A DNA stretch of 64,000 nucleotides from Durusdinium trenchii (Eukaryota; Sar; Dinophyceae; Suessiales; Symbiodiniaceae), in NCBI GenBank assembly GCA_963970005.1, contig CAXAMN010022695.1:534043-598042 (forward strand), written 5' to 3'. The notes under the pieces were generated by a model, which was not told the origin of the DNA, did no database searches, and worked only from the letters and a program-made list of their open reading frames with translations. Shown here piece after piece: positions 46,130 through 57,375 of this stretch (within the stretch, counting starts at the first letter, position 1; the number at the start of each line of letters is the position of its first letter). Position numbers and translations under genes: made by a program.

Positions 46130-48780
46130 ATGAGGGGACTGTACATGGTTGAATTGATTGAACATGGCCTCTTTGGGTGCTATAAGAGTCATCTGACCTG
46201 CACGTGTGACCCAGTCACGTGGAGACACAGCATCGACACCCTGGGTCTCTCCACCTCGCAGTCTCAACGACGGGAGGAACATGGTTCTAACGACCTGAAG
46301 CGCCGAATGGTCCAGTCAGATGACCCGAAAAAATGCTGGATTCTCGAGTGGAATCTTCATCCAAGTTCCAAACGATTTCCAAAGGGAGGGTCCCGATGAC
46401 TGATGGCACATGCCTTTGCATGTGTTGGGTGACCGTTGGACCTGAACTCAACTCGATGGTCCGACTCGGCCGGAAACCGGTTCTAGCACTCCCTTCGGAG
46501 TGCTCGCTCTCCTGACCCCGGACCTTCTGGAGGTAAACCGACCCGGACCCGCCATAGACTTGGACGCAAACCCACCCCAAAGCATCCCAAAGCATCCCGC
46601 AACCTCTCGGGTTTCAGACTCACGAGGTCCAGCGTCGCTTCAGTCCTCGCTTCTGGCAGGACTGGGCATCCTGAGCCGCCAAGCTTCCTGGAGCCTAGGG
46701 CTACGTCCTCCACAGCGCGTGCAGGAAACGCGTGCGCGGCGCACACATGTGTGCATTGTGCATGGATGGCTCGGCCATTATCAAGCCAAAACCATCAAGA
46801 ATCGCTACACGACTTGTCTTATGCTCGTGGTTTACCGCTGCGTTTCTAGCAGTTTGATGCAGTTTGTAGATGCAATTGTCATTGGTATCGCGGACTGTGC
46901 ATGGAAGAACCCATCCAGCATCCACCAGGGTGGGATGACCAACAACGACCCACCTTGAAGACCTGTGTCCTCTACAGGAGTCATGCTTAGTAGGGCCCTT
47001 TCCAGAATAGATACCTCAGGAATCCGTAGGATCCTTTCCCTCATTTCTTACAGACTCGCACCAGTCACTTACAGTACGAGTCGAGATTCAAACCGCCCGC
47101 TGTGGTTCGTGTGGAATCTCATCGGAAGTGCATTTGTTTTTCACCATGGGCTGGAAAGTGTGACAATGATTCAGTCAAGAGAAACTATGGGGTGAACAGT
47201 ACGGGTGAACAGTACCTCACTTGATGATTGTGACTTGATGGGTTGAGGGTACTGCAGTATCAAGTGACTATAGTGACTGTTTTGTTCACCACCCTTTAAC
47301 AAGAGTCTGCAGAACCGAGCTGTAGGTGAACCGAGCTGCAGGTTTCCCATGAGTCGCTGTCGGGGCCCTCCGACTCCAAAGATCCAGATCAAATATATTC
47401 TTCTGTGTTTTTCTTTTACTTGTATCCCTAGGGGATGTAGACGATTGATCAAGCAAATTTTGTGGGATTCTCCCAACGAATCAGAACGGTTCCAGTCCAT
47501 ATAATTCATCAAGTGCATTAACATTATAGACATAAAAGAAAGTGACTCAATACAAATATTGAAAGATTGGATGAATATATTATATTTAACGGGACAGTTA
47601 TCATTTTATTTGATGTTTTAAGTGTATATACTATATATTAATCTCTTCGGATTCCCATTGGATGGTTGAGCTTCACCGGTCGCATCCCGCTGGCGATCGC
47701 AGGCGATCGGCGTTCCAACAGCCCGGGCTCGGCGGCAGCGGAGGTGGCGGGCGGGCGGGGCCACCACTTGGAGAGCTCCACAGATTGTGTAGGAATCCAA
47801 TACAAGAGAAGACAATCCCAAACCTACAACCTACTAGACCTATTGGTTTGATATGATTTGCTTTTTACTTTATTTACCTCCAACCTACATAACCTACTAG
47901 AGATGGCCTCCAACCCACTAGCGATGGCCTCCAACCTACTAGGAATCATTGACCAAAAGTATATGTCATCGAAGAGATGGAACGTATTCGTATTCTAGAT
48001 CATTTTGACCAGATATGGCACCAGGGCATGCCGGGGCATATCAATTCGATTCGACTGGTGCGGTATGATTCGATGCCATAGATGTTCGACAATTTGGAGA
48101 GTCTTGATGCACGATAAGTGTGCACGCACCTCCAATGGATGCGTGTTTGTTGTTGTTTTTTTCCTGGTTCCACACGCAGGCTTGTTTCGTTGTGAAGATG
48201 CGTTAAGTTGAATCGGCAAGTTTTGCCGACCATACTCAGAAGTTCATTCAAACATCACATATTCATATACAGGTATTTGCTCTTTCCAGTGAGACAAAAG
48301 GATAGGGAACAGCTTGGAGTAGCTGCTGGGACCTTTCTATGATCATCAAACTTTAGATTCTTGAGCAAACTGTTTCGGTCACTGGGGTGCCCACATACTC
48401 CGTGGTGAAAAGAACAGCAGCTGGGCCACGAACATATAGAGATGCAGTCCAAGACTCTAGGACCAAGAAAAAACAAAATGAACAAAAACTTATGATTTGT
48501 CTTTTTTTGTTTATGGCTAGTTTCCTCAAACAGAACCCTAGGCCCAGCTGACCGATACTGTTGTGGCATGGAGCAAGGGTCCCTAGTGGCCGGGGACTCA
48601 TCCTGCATCATTTCACCGGGAAAATGCTGGTTTCCACGGCGCATCACGGCGCTTTGGTCACCTGGACGTCCAATCTCAGAGGAGCTATTTGATGCGAAGA
48701 CGACGAAGCAGTTGGATCTTTGCTAGTTGGATCTTCACTCATAGGACTCATAGCCAAAGTGTTGACCCTTGTAGTTAGTG
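46130..48780. other. No firm gene
   Basis: GC-rich exon-like patches at 46.50-46.75 kb and 47.68-47.78 kb (GRIPLAIAGDRRSNSPGSAA) lack clear splice edges. A small CCAACCTACTAG(A/C/G)GATGGCCT tandem repeat lies at 47.88-47.94 kb. Confidence 0.35.
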
Positions 48781-48809
48781 CCTGAGCATGCCTAAAAGCC
48801 GTGACCAAC

Positions 48810-48971
48810 ATGCTGCAGGCAGCACGTGCTGCTGCGGAAGCTGCTAGAGAGGAGCAGCAGAGACCTCAGCACGGCCTGGCGTATCAACGTGGCCTGGAGT
48901 TCGTTTTTGACCATACTGCCCGGTCGATTTTTTTCGAGAGGGACCTTGTTTATTGGATTTTGGAAGGATAG
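48810..48971 (+). CDS. Small ORF or terminal exon, alanine/glutamate helix
   Basis: ATG at 48810, or the CTGCAG|GCA acceptor at 48819, opens AARAAAEAAREEQQRPQHGL then AYQRGLEFVFDHTARSIFFE and RDLVYWILEG, ending in TAG. Strong coding composition over 53 codons. No homologue recognised. Confidence 0.4.
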   Translation: MLQAARAAAEAAREEQQRPQHGLAYQRGLEFVFDHTARSIFFERDLVYWILEG

Positions 48972-49238
48972 TAGAGTGTGAGAGAGAGACTCGACGTCTC
49001 CTGCGGCCTCCAACCTGCTTTGCTGGTGAGAAAAGGCACTTACGTAGAAAGAAGCCCAACGGAGAGCAATCAAACATGGAAGGCGCAGATCGTCAATGCT
49101 TGGTCGTTAGTTGCTGACAGCTCTCCGACAGCTCTCATCCTACAAGGATCAAGGATCCGGAGCACTCATACCTGCAAGATCCTGCAAGCATACATATATA
49201 TATATCGATCAACACGGATCCCACTGAAAATGCATCAG

Positions 49239-49275
49239 GTTTTCTCCGCTGCGACCCAGGCCTTCAAGGACATGC
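49239..49275 (+). CDS. Short exon-like segment
   Basis: After GCATCAG the frame reads VFSAATQAFKDMQQ, ending near TTG|GTAGCC; two earlier AG|GC and AG|GA sites exist. Helical peptide. The frame also continues open for 55 more codons. Confidence 0.25.
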
Positions 49276-49868
49276 AACAACTTGGTAGCCATGCTCTGCT
49301 TGCACCGATACAGCTCTCAGCGCCTTACCGCCAAATGCACCCAGGTATGGTCACATCGGTCGACCGTGGGAGAATCGCCCAATCCGCTTCCATCAATGAT
49401 TTGTTACAACGCCGCTGTAGCATCATCACCTCATTCGGCACCTGAGCAGCACGGAGAGCGTGGTCGCTCTCTGAGCTGACTCGAAACCTGTCAACATCAC
49501 CCCTGCATTCCTCTTTGCCAATGCAAATGCAGCTTCTGGAGGTATAACGTTAGATTGTCCCTGCCCATGTGATTTGGGCAAACCCAAACTCAAAGAAAGC
49601 AGGGGTGAAGCAGACTTCAGGCAACCCTTGGGCCAGAAAGTCAGGCTTAGAGAGCAGGGCCTTGAAGGCCGCTGGCGCAAGCGCTACGCTCACTGGCCTG
49701 TTCCCAGTGACTGGGCCATGACCACTGACCACTGACCATCCGGGACGGCCATCGAGGAAAGAGACCACTGGTGCTGATCGACTTCCACCGCACCATCCTG
49801 GGTTGTTTGGTTTCAGTCTGGTTCAGGGGGGAGATGGCGAAGATGAAATCAGGATGAATTCAGGTCTG

Positions 49869-49905
49869 GCCTTACTAGGAGCAAGAACGCTACCCACGGG
49901 GCTGC
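49869..49905. repeat. Short family C repeat copy
   Basis: CTTACTAGGAGCAAGAACGC matches the units at 4.75 kb. Confidence 0.5.
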
Positions 49906-50152
49906 AGGCACTTGGGTGCCTTGGGTGTTGGTATCGGAAGGGCAGTTTTCCGGTACGATGGACCGGTCCACGTGGAGCGAGTTCAGGTAGCGGGTGGGTG
50001 TCCAAGCCATCCCCAAATACGACTAATGGGACTGCCATATATTATATATATAATTATATATATCCCTATAGGGATCCAAGTACCCTGACATGGCCAGGTG
50101 CTGGCAGCCTCTACGTAGCTACACAAGCTGAAGCTACAAATAAACATCATTT

Positions 50153-50259
50153 CTAGGGACCCAAGTGCCTTCTCAGGTATGGTGATGTGTTTGACACTGT
50201 TATGTAGGTGCCAGGAGGGTCCAGTCGTATCTTCTGAGAAGGTGCTTGGATGCCTAGGG
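50153..50259 (+). mobile_element. Family B element, third copy
   Basis: Ends CTAGGGACCCAAGTGCCTTC and AGGTGCTTGGATGCCTAGGG; internal GATGTGTTTGACACTGTTAT is shared with 34362-34441 in the opposite orientation. Confidence 0.75.
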
Positions 50260-50339
50260 TATTTATGCCTACATTGACCCCTCAAACCACCCCAACTGAT
50301 CGGCAGTCTTATGGCAGTCCCAGACCGGTCGTGTCTGGG
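50259..50339. mobile_element. Family A MITE-like element, copy 4
   Basis: TTATGCCTACATTGACCCCT, CAAACCACCCCAACTGATCG and ATGGCAGTCCCAGAC match other copies, directly abutting a family B element. Confidence 0.7.
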
Positions 50340-50780
50340 ATCAGAATCTACACGTGGAGCTGGTGTTTGCGAGGAGCTTTTATATATATATATATATATT
50401 ACTACCCTTGTGAAGGGAGTGGTGAAGGGAGTGTCCGAGATGTGATGTTGGCTGAGAGAAGGTGTTGGTTGATAATCAGGCCAGAGAAGACCCTTTGGTA
50501 TCAGTATCAGGGTTGTGATTTTGGCTAAGCCCCCAGCTAACAGTCCAAAGTTCATCACTGGACATACAATGGTCCCTGATCCACCTTGATTTACTAGTAT
50601 CGTTTCCGTTTGTAGTAAGGTTTTGCATCTGATGACCGACATCATGGTGTGCTGGAAACTGTCCGTGTTCGCCGATTCTTCTCCTTTCTGTGGCAAGCAG
50701 ATCTCGCCTTCATTGCGTAAAAACCGACCCTAAGCTGGAACCGACCTTAAGCTGAAATCCCGGCTGGTGGCCGGAGATAT

Positions 50781-50873
50781 CCCAGACACTCCATGTATGG
50801 CACATTTGCATACATTGGGGTGGTTTGAGGGGTCAATGTAGGCATATATATATATAGCATACATGGACTGTAT
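50781..50873. mobile_element. Family A MITE-like hairpin, copy 5
   Basis: CCCAGACACTCCATGTATGG on the left and GCATACATGGACTGTATG on the right enclose TTGGGGTGGTTTGAGGGGTC. Confidence 0.75.
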
Positions 50874-51180
50874 GTTACTTTCGCTTTGACATTAGAAATG
50901 GCAGCTGCATCATTTCTCTCTGATGCAGACAATTCCTGATCTGTGAATTCCCTCCATACAGGAAATCTCCAAATCGGAAGATGCCTGAAAAGTTCATAAA
51001 ACACGTCAAAATGCATTCAAAAACCCAAAGGGTGGTGTATAAACCCCCGTGAAGATGTATTTTCCATCACCACCCTAACTGGGTGGTGCTGGTATATTTT
51101 GATATGATATGAGGTTCTATAACCCAATGAACCAATTCACCCATCACGTTCTTTCGTCTCCACGACCGCACGGGAAGAAG

Positions 51181-51264
51181 GACGGATGAGTCGTCTGCCC
51201 CGCCGCACCGCAGCGCCGAGGCGACGCACGAGCCGTGGAAGCCGCTGGCATCGGGACTGCGAGG
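51181..51264 (+). CDS. GC-rich exon-like segment
   Basis: After GAAGAAG the frame reads TDESSAPPHRSAEATHEPW then KPLASGLR, ending AGG|GAAAAC. If the GA donor is right it leaves two bases, which suits the exon starting at 52062. Low-complexity hydrophilic peptide. Confidence 0.3.
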
Positions 51265-51291
51265 GAAAACTGGGGGGAAAGGAGCAGAAAC

Positions 51292-51384
51292 AGTTACTAG
51301 TGTACTAGTAGCTTCTAGTGAGCTTCTAGCTACTAGAAATCACTAGATCTGCGATGATGCCCTTGTTACTAGTAGCTTCTAGCC
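51292..51384. repeat. Family C repeat copy with palindromes
   Basis: AGTTACTAGTGTACTAGTAG, TCTAGCTACTAGAAATCAC and CCTTGTTACTAGTAGCTTC share the core of the 6.2 kb copy. Confidence 0.6.
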
Positions 51385-51664
51385 CTTCATTGTTATACAA
51401 TTAGTTCAGTTTCAACATGTTTCAGGTAGTTGTTGATTTATTGGTTTTAGTCAACCCGTGTTTCGATTTTGTTTGATTGATCCGTTGTTGCTGTGTGTGT
51501 GTTCCTAAGTTGCTTGGTGATTTGTGAAGTTCTTTGTGCCTTCAAAATCTTAAAAGAAGGAATAAGGTACTGCAGCATTCCTACCGCAGGATGTGTAGGA
51601 CTTGTTTCCACAAAGCCTACAATTTTGACCAGCCGTTTCTTGTGGTGTTCGCAAGTGTGTTCAA

Positions 51665-51695
51665 TCCCTAGGGCTCCTGGCCTACCTCCGTTTCG
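51665..51695 (+). repeat. 31-bp exact dispersed repeat, copy 2
   Basis: Exact inverse match of 13599-13629; similarity stops abruptly at both ends. Confidence 0.8.
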
Positions 51696-52061
51696 GTTCG
51701 ATGGTGCCATGGTGGGTGCCGGTCTGGACGCAGTTTGGACGCACACTCACACTTCACATGCAGCGAGACACATGGAGCGGTGCCGCGCGGATTCTCCGAT
51801 CATCGTCGAGACACATGGTGCACAGAGGGGTGAATGGACTCGCTGCGGACAACAGCTGGCTTTTCTTTGGGCCCACAGGCAGCTGGAGTGTGCCCACAGC
51901 AGCTGGTACATGATGGTACTTAAAGAAATGGCATACAGCATATACCCTTCCCTTCAAACAACGTTTGTTTCAATCGCGACGGTCAGTATATGTTGTCTGG
52001 GCAGTGCAACCAGCAGAAAGGTCATGAAAAGTCCATAGCTCGGCCGACACCAGCTGGTCAG

Positions 52062-52218
52062 GATCTGGCGTCGACACCGAGCTCCCCAAGACGTCTGGCA
52101 GGTGCCCACGGAAGCGGCCCACGGTGCAGAGGGTGGTGATGGAACTCGCTCCGCGGCCGGAACAAGGCAGGCGGAAGAACAAGCACAACGCTGGTGCAGG
52201 CAACTGATATATGACCAG
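52062..52218 (+). CDS. Exon of an unrecognised gene, both edges AG|G
   Basis: Acceptor GGTCAG|G, donor GACCAG|GTGTGT. One base plus 52 codons: IWRRHRAPQDVWQVPTEAAH, GAEGGDGTRSAAGTRQAEEQ and AQRWCRQLIYDQ. High GC3 and an amphipathic C-terminal helix. It ends in phase 0, compatible with the exon at 53905. Confidence 0.5.
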
Positions 52219-52660
52219 GTGTGTGATTCTTTCCAGGGAGCCAGTGGTATCCTACAGTTTTCCTGTTCCATAGAATGTGAACTAGATTCACAGGATTCCC
52301 CTTGGCAGTGGTTTGGTCGATGTAAATCAACAACAACACCCAAAAGCGCCAGCGCAAGCGCAAGCGCTACCAATCGAACGCTTCAGTGTTTCATTGTTTT
52401 GCCTCTTGGGGCCTTTCTCAACCCACCCACCACTTTAGGAAGAGAGCGGGACGCTGTGGGGGTGCGCTTTTTCCATGTTTTATAATGTTTTATAATTGTT
52501 GTTTTTTTTCATTTTTTTTTGTCTTGCTCACATCTTGCGTCTTTGCATTAGCTGTGATCGACGTGATCACATGCACCCCAAGCACGCCATGTGGCACACA
52601 AGTCTTCGATGTCTTAATTACAGTATAAAACACACTTGGGGTGTGTATTGGAGGGAGGGT

Positions 52661-52711
52661 ACCATCTATCTATCTATCTATCTATCTATCTATATATATA
52701 TATATGTGTGT
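52661..52711. repeat. (TCTA)n-(TA)n-(TG)n microsatellite
   Basis: Seven or more TCTA units, then TA, then GTGTGTG. Confidence 0.95.
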
Positions 52712-53224
52712 GTTTCTTTTTGGTTGCCGTTTCATGGTTCTTTTGCTTTGGTGTGGACAAGATGCCAGCCAAAGCAAATTCATACAGCAATTAAACATGT
52801 GTTATTTGGATTTCCTTTTTGCATCTGAAAAACAACTAAGAAAATAAAGCGCAGATGGAAGACTCGAAAGAATATATCATAGCGTGTAAAACCTATTGTA
52901 ACAATAGAAAGGTCCTTTGGGGTCAAGGTAAAGTTGCGGAGGGGAGAGTCAGTGTTGAAGCTGAAGTTTGCATATATTCAGGGCTGACGACGCAGGAATT
53001 TGCTGGGCTAAAGAGATAGGAGTTGGGGGCCACAACGTCTAAGTCATCAGTCAGTAGAATTTGCACAAGCGCTTTTTATCTCATCTCTATGTTAGTGGAA
53101 GTTGGTGGCATACTCCTAGGTCATGTGTGGTCTAATGTCAAGAGCCTCCTGAAACCATGCAGTCTCAAACATTTGTGTGTGAACATACTTGTGTGCGCCA
53201 GGCCCATTTCGGTAGAGGCATTCC

Positions 53225-53392
53225 CCAAAATCCAAGAAATCCAAAAAAAACAAAAATCCAGAAAATCCAAAAATCAAAAAAAAAAAACATACCTATGTTT
53301 TGGATGTTTGGATTTTTTGGATTTCTTGGATTTTTTGGATTTTTGGATTTTTTGGAATTTTAGATTCTTTGTTTTTTTTGATTTTTTGTGGT
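53225..53392. repeat. AAATCC / GGATTT inverted low-complexity repeat
   Basis: An A-rich AAATCCAAGAAATCC arm of about 60 bp is followed by a T-rich GGATTTTTTGGATTTCTTGG arm of about 90 bp, which can pair with it. Confidence 0.85.
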
Positions 53393-53904
53393 TGTTTCTA
53401 AATTCTTGATACCTTCCCAGCAGATTGTGCCACTTAACAAGTGTGTGTGTGAGAAAGCAGATGTCTTTTGATCACATACTCTTTTGGCTGATTTTGCGTG
53501 TAAAACATAGAAAATAGCGCACCCCCACAGCGTCCCCTTTTCTTTAGGAACTATAATAGCATATAATAGCTTAAGTACTTCCGCCTCACCTGGACGCGCC
53601 TCGCCTGGGTGCTTTCGGGCGCGAACCGCTTCGACCTGACAAAAACGGTGAACGTCCGATATGAGTTGTTTCGTCGCAACCCGTGTTGCTGAACAGAGAG
53701 GTTGTTCACAGCCCGTGTTAAACAGCCCATCCTATACCTGGAGCCAAACACCCAAAAACAGAACACCAATGCCATGTGGCGTCTCAAAACTGATTGGCAC
53801 TCAAAAAAACGGTGATCGTTTGGGGTTCCAGGTATATGTACCACCAAAAAATGGCTCCTAGTTCTGGTCTCTCAACCCCTCTTGGTTGTTTTGGTTCAAC
53901 CCAG

Positions 53905-53995
53905 TGGACCGCCCGCCACGTGCTGAGCCGTGAACCACCCGAGCCTGAAGAGCGTTCATTGAAAGAAGCGGAGCTTGTGAGATCAGCTGAACTGG
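53905..53995 (+). CDS. Exon with GTGAGT donor, acidic helix
   Basis: A pyrimidine-rich acceptor (GGTTCAACCCAG) precedes WTARHVLSREPPEPEERSLK then EAELVRSAEL and one base before GTGAGT. It starts in phase 0, as the 52062 exon requires. No domain recognised. Confidence 0.45.
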
Positions 53996-54051
53996 GTGAG
54001 TGAAGACATGTGAACCCCTTAACATCCAACGCAAAACCCGGCATCCGCCAG

Positions 54052-54128
54052 GCAATCCATCCCGGCCAGACCTCCTGGCTCGTGCCATGCCTGAAAGGCC
54101 GGCCGTTTCGATCCGCATCCGCCTTTGA
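54052..54128 (+). CDS. Candidate terminal exon of the 52-54 kb gene
   Basis: After CCGCCAG the two bases GC complete the codon begun by the exon ending at 53995, and the frame then reads NPSRPDLLARAMPERPAVSI and RIRL before TGA. The phase fit is the main support. A competing frame is open over the same stretch and runs to 54222 (SLLNASMPAVDDTGAPHEAL). Confidence 0.35.
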
Positions 54129-54570
54129 GCACCGACACCGCATGGAACCCGCTGTGGGTTCGTTGCTGAACGCGTCGATGCCTGCGGTCGACGACACGGG
54201 CGCTCCACACGAAGCCTTGTAAAGACCCCCGGATATCCAAGGAAGAGGCGCCGTTGAATCAGGAAAAACAACAAGAAAAAGCAACCAGCTATGACCACTA
54301 GCTATGACCTGATTCCAGTAGGCGGTTGAGTGCAGAGAAGAGTCTCAAGGACATCGGCCGGTTTTGTTTTCTATTTCGCAGAACCATGGGAGATGCATCA
54401 CAAATAAGAGGGCAAAAAGAGGGTCTTCAGCTGTTTTCATGCGTCATCACAACTTCCTTACGTGGTGCCTAACCGGGCAAGGTTTCACTGGCAAGTGGAA
54501 CCAAACATGCTCGAGCCCCCCCCCCTCGGGCGAGCTCGGATCTGGAGTCCTGCCTTGCCCACCGTTGCCG

Positions 54571-54672
54571 CAGGTACGGGTCTTCTTACGCCGTCAACGC
54601 GGCAGAGGCGATCTCGCTGACGTCGAAAGAAGCGATCTCGGTGATCTCGTTTGTTCCAGGAGCACTTAACAG
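54571..54672 (+). CDS. Exon-like segment ending in TAA
   Basis: After GCCGCAG the frame reads YGSSYAVNAAEAISLTSKEA then ISVISFVPGALNS and stops. Codon bias is strong. A second frame (RRQRGRGDLADVERSDLGDL) is also open. Confidence 0.3.
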
Positions 54673-54679
54673 TTAATCC

Positions 54680-56400
54680 TAGACTCCTAGACTCCTATAT
54701 CATAGGTTGCAAGTATGATCCGTGCTCCTTGGAATGTAGGACATCGGATTCAGGATCCGCCCCGCTGCCCTCGCCCAGGCCCTGGATCGCTCCCCCCAGG
54801 CGGGTCTGACAGACTGAGTGTACCGTGTCTCGAGTCGAACGGGGGGAGGCACCTGACTTGGTCGTATCAGACACTTCTGTACCATTGCACCATCATTGGC
54901 ATATTTGGTTTGAGACAACTATATAAGTAGTATACCCTTAATAATGGAGTACGAGGATCATCCTGCGTTCCTTCCTTTGAGCGTAGCCTCCCACAAGAAA
55001 TTCGGACGCTTTACCATTCGCTGACATGCTATAACAATTGTTGAGGGCGACTTTTTATCACAATTGTTCCACAGGTGCTGTATGCAACCGGTTGTTTTCC
55101 TGTATCAATATGTTTCAGCCATGCTTTATCAGCCCTTTTTCTGGGAAGTTTCTCCACTCTGCCAGAGGCCGCTCTCTGCCAGGCTCGCTTCGCTGGAGCC
55201 TCAGTTTGGTTCAGGAATTTTGAATTGAAGAAGGTTCAATAACCACTTGTGTCTGGTAGATAATTTTTGTGGACCAGACAATCCCAGTAGAATGTTGTCA
55301 ATGTTTGTTCCACGAGTCCTTTTGATCTGGCTGCATGGTTGCCAGTTTTATCATCGTTTAGAATTGACATAGTCTATCAGAAGGGCTAGAGGAGGCGGGT
55401 TTCTCAGGTCTAGCCCATGTGAGGGAGTCCCGAGGCCTTCAAGCCTCTGAGAGTCCAGCCAAGAGCCCACTCTGTTCGCAAACACCACTGTCTCCATTCC
55501 GGGTATCGTGTTTCCCGAATCCATTCGGCTTTGAGGACCGAACCTCGGACCTATGAGCGTGTTTCGAGGGTTTGGCTGACTACCACGGCAGGTTCAGAAT
55601 GACTTCACAATGGAATTAAGCACGCCCCCGCACAATGTCTTTGTGGGTTGCATACAAGACTGCATCAATATCGATAAAGGCGTAGGACTTTTCATCCACC
55701 GGTTGGTAGGAACTCTTCAAGAAAGAAGCTACGGCCTACAAGCCAGTGTTTAGAAGGTGTAGCCCGTTGTTGGCTGATGCACTGCACTATACCTTAAAAT
55801 CACCTCCAGTGAAAGAACAGCTGGAGTTGAGTTGATGACCTGATTCCATCGGAAGGTTTCCATGGTGATCAGTTGGCCACGCCAAATCCGCCCCGCCCCA
55901 CCAGATCCCCACAGCTATGAGGCGTGAGCCAAGGGAGAGACCTCGAAGAGTTTCTCCGCGAGCTCCGCGCACCTTTTGGGAGGAGCCCTTGAGCGTCCGA
56001 CACCGGGAGAGGCGGGAGGCTTCCGCGTGCGAGAGCTGCGTTTGCACGGGGAGCTGAGGTTTCGCGCCGGGAGAGATGTCAAGTGGTCGAGAAAGACAGA
56101 GCCAAGATGAGCAGGTGCAGTACCCCAAGATGAGGAGATGCACTTCATCCCACTTCCTAAAAGGTATGTGGTTCTATAGGATGTGAGGAAAGCACGGAGA
56201 GAATGGCTCTATGGTGGATAGTCGATTTGGCCAGTGTTGCTGTGTGGAACGTGGATTCCAATGGATTGCAGGATCATCACTCAGGGCTCATCACCCTTTC
56301 TTCTGACTGTTGCGACTTGTAGGGAATGAGGGTGGCTGGATCCAAAGGAATCTCTATTGGGGGCTCATTCACTCATTCCGTACGAGTCGCACCAGTCAGT
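54680..56400. other. No supported gene
   Basis: Only overlapping short ORFs with no bias. GC-rich patch at 55.95-56.07 kb without usable splice edges. Confidence 0.4.
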
Positions 56401-56410
56401 CTTTGATGCA

Positions 56411-56541
56411 TCAGTTCCTTGCGGTGCCCAAGACACTGCACTTGACACCGCCAGAAGCCCTCGACAGCGAGCTGATGAACGCAGCCAGACCCGCGAGCGG
56501 CGCAGCCAGACGCCGCCAGTCCGGACACCTGGCGGTGAATC
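56411..56541 (+). CDS. GC-rich exon-like segment, unrecognised
   Basis: After GCATCAG the frame reads FLAVPKTLHLTPPEALDSEL then MNAARPASGAARRRQSGHLA before GTGAAT. A second frame (DTARSPRQRADERSQTRERR) is open but has a poorer third-position pattern. Edges do not fully follow AG|G. Confidence 0.3.
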
Positions 56542-56937
56542 GAAATGAACGGCGCCAGAACATCGTTCATGTGCCAGAAACCTACTTAACAAGGGTGTTT
56601 GGAAAGGTTCTGGGTGGTAAGAAGATGTGGTCAGATCCAAAAGCGGCTTGCAAAAACACTGGGTCCTGGGTCGTGGACGACGAACCATGCTTCGGACGAA
56701 CGACGAACGTTCCTGCATCGGGGCTGGCGGTACGGGAAAGAAAGGATCTCAAGTCTCGTGAATTGGTAGGAACTGCAGGTTCGCAGGTAGGGACAGCAGA
56801 ACCGTTTAGATGAATTATTATGTATATATATATATTACTATATAATTGGCATACTTCTTAGTCCTTGGAACCTGTAGCAACTGTGTCGCGTCTCTTGGCT
56901 TCTGTTTTCTCTGGCACATGTGAACCAGCGAACAGAG

Positions 56938-57018
56938 GGAACATCATCATCCGATGCAGCGGCTGCCCAAGCCATGGTGAATGACATCCAGCAATTGCAC
57001 GTCCCCAATGGCGCAAAA
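56938..57018 (+). CDS. Exon-like segment, unrecognised
   Basis: After AACAGAG the frame reads GTSSSDAAAAQAMVNDIQQL. Likely donors are at ATG|GTGAAT (56977) or further right; the end given is approximate. Phase 0 start. Confidence 0.3.
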
Positions 57019-57282
57019 TCCAGAAAACCAGATTCAGTTAGGGGAGAAAATCCTCATTGCTACTATATATATATATATATATAGGGTTCTTAGGGGGTAC
57101 GGCCGGGTACGGTACTGCGTCCTCCAGCGATTGTCAGAAATAAGAAAATACTAGCCACATTCCACTTCTTTGGTGGTGCTAATTCCACTCACTCTTTCCA
57201 TGATCTATATATGGGCCATGGTGCTATAATCCAGTATAGAGTTGGGTGATTCGACATGATCTTCTCTCATCTCGTGTTTCAG

Positions 57283-57375
57283 GGCCGCCCGAGTGGGGTG
57301 ATGGCGACGCCGCTGGGGTTCTCAGACAGAGGCGTCAAGAGGCATCGGTCAGCCCAGAAAGAGAGTGAGCTGGAG
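57283..57375 (+). CDS. Exon with both edges AG|G, unrecognised
   Basis: A pyrimidine tract and TTTCAG precede 31 codons, GRPSGVMATPLGFSDRGVKR then HRSAQKESELE, ending GAG|GCGGTA (GC donor) or four bases on at GCG|GTAGGT. Phase 0 both sides. Basic and polar, possibly a disordered nuclear-type region; no function assigned. Confidence 0.45.

Noticed and set aside
54822..54850. CGTTCGACTCGAG resembling a tRNA B box on the minus strand
   Set aside because: The stem does not pair and the rest of a tRNA is absent.
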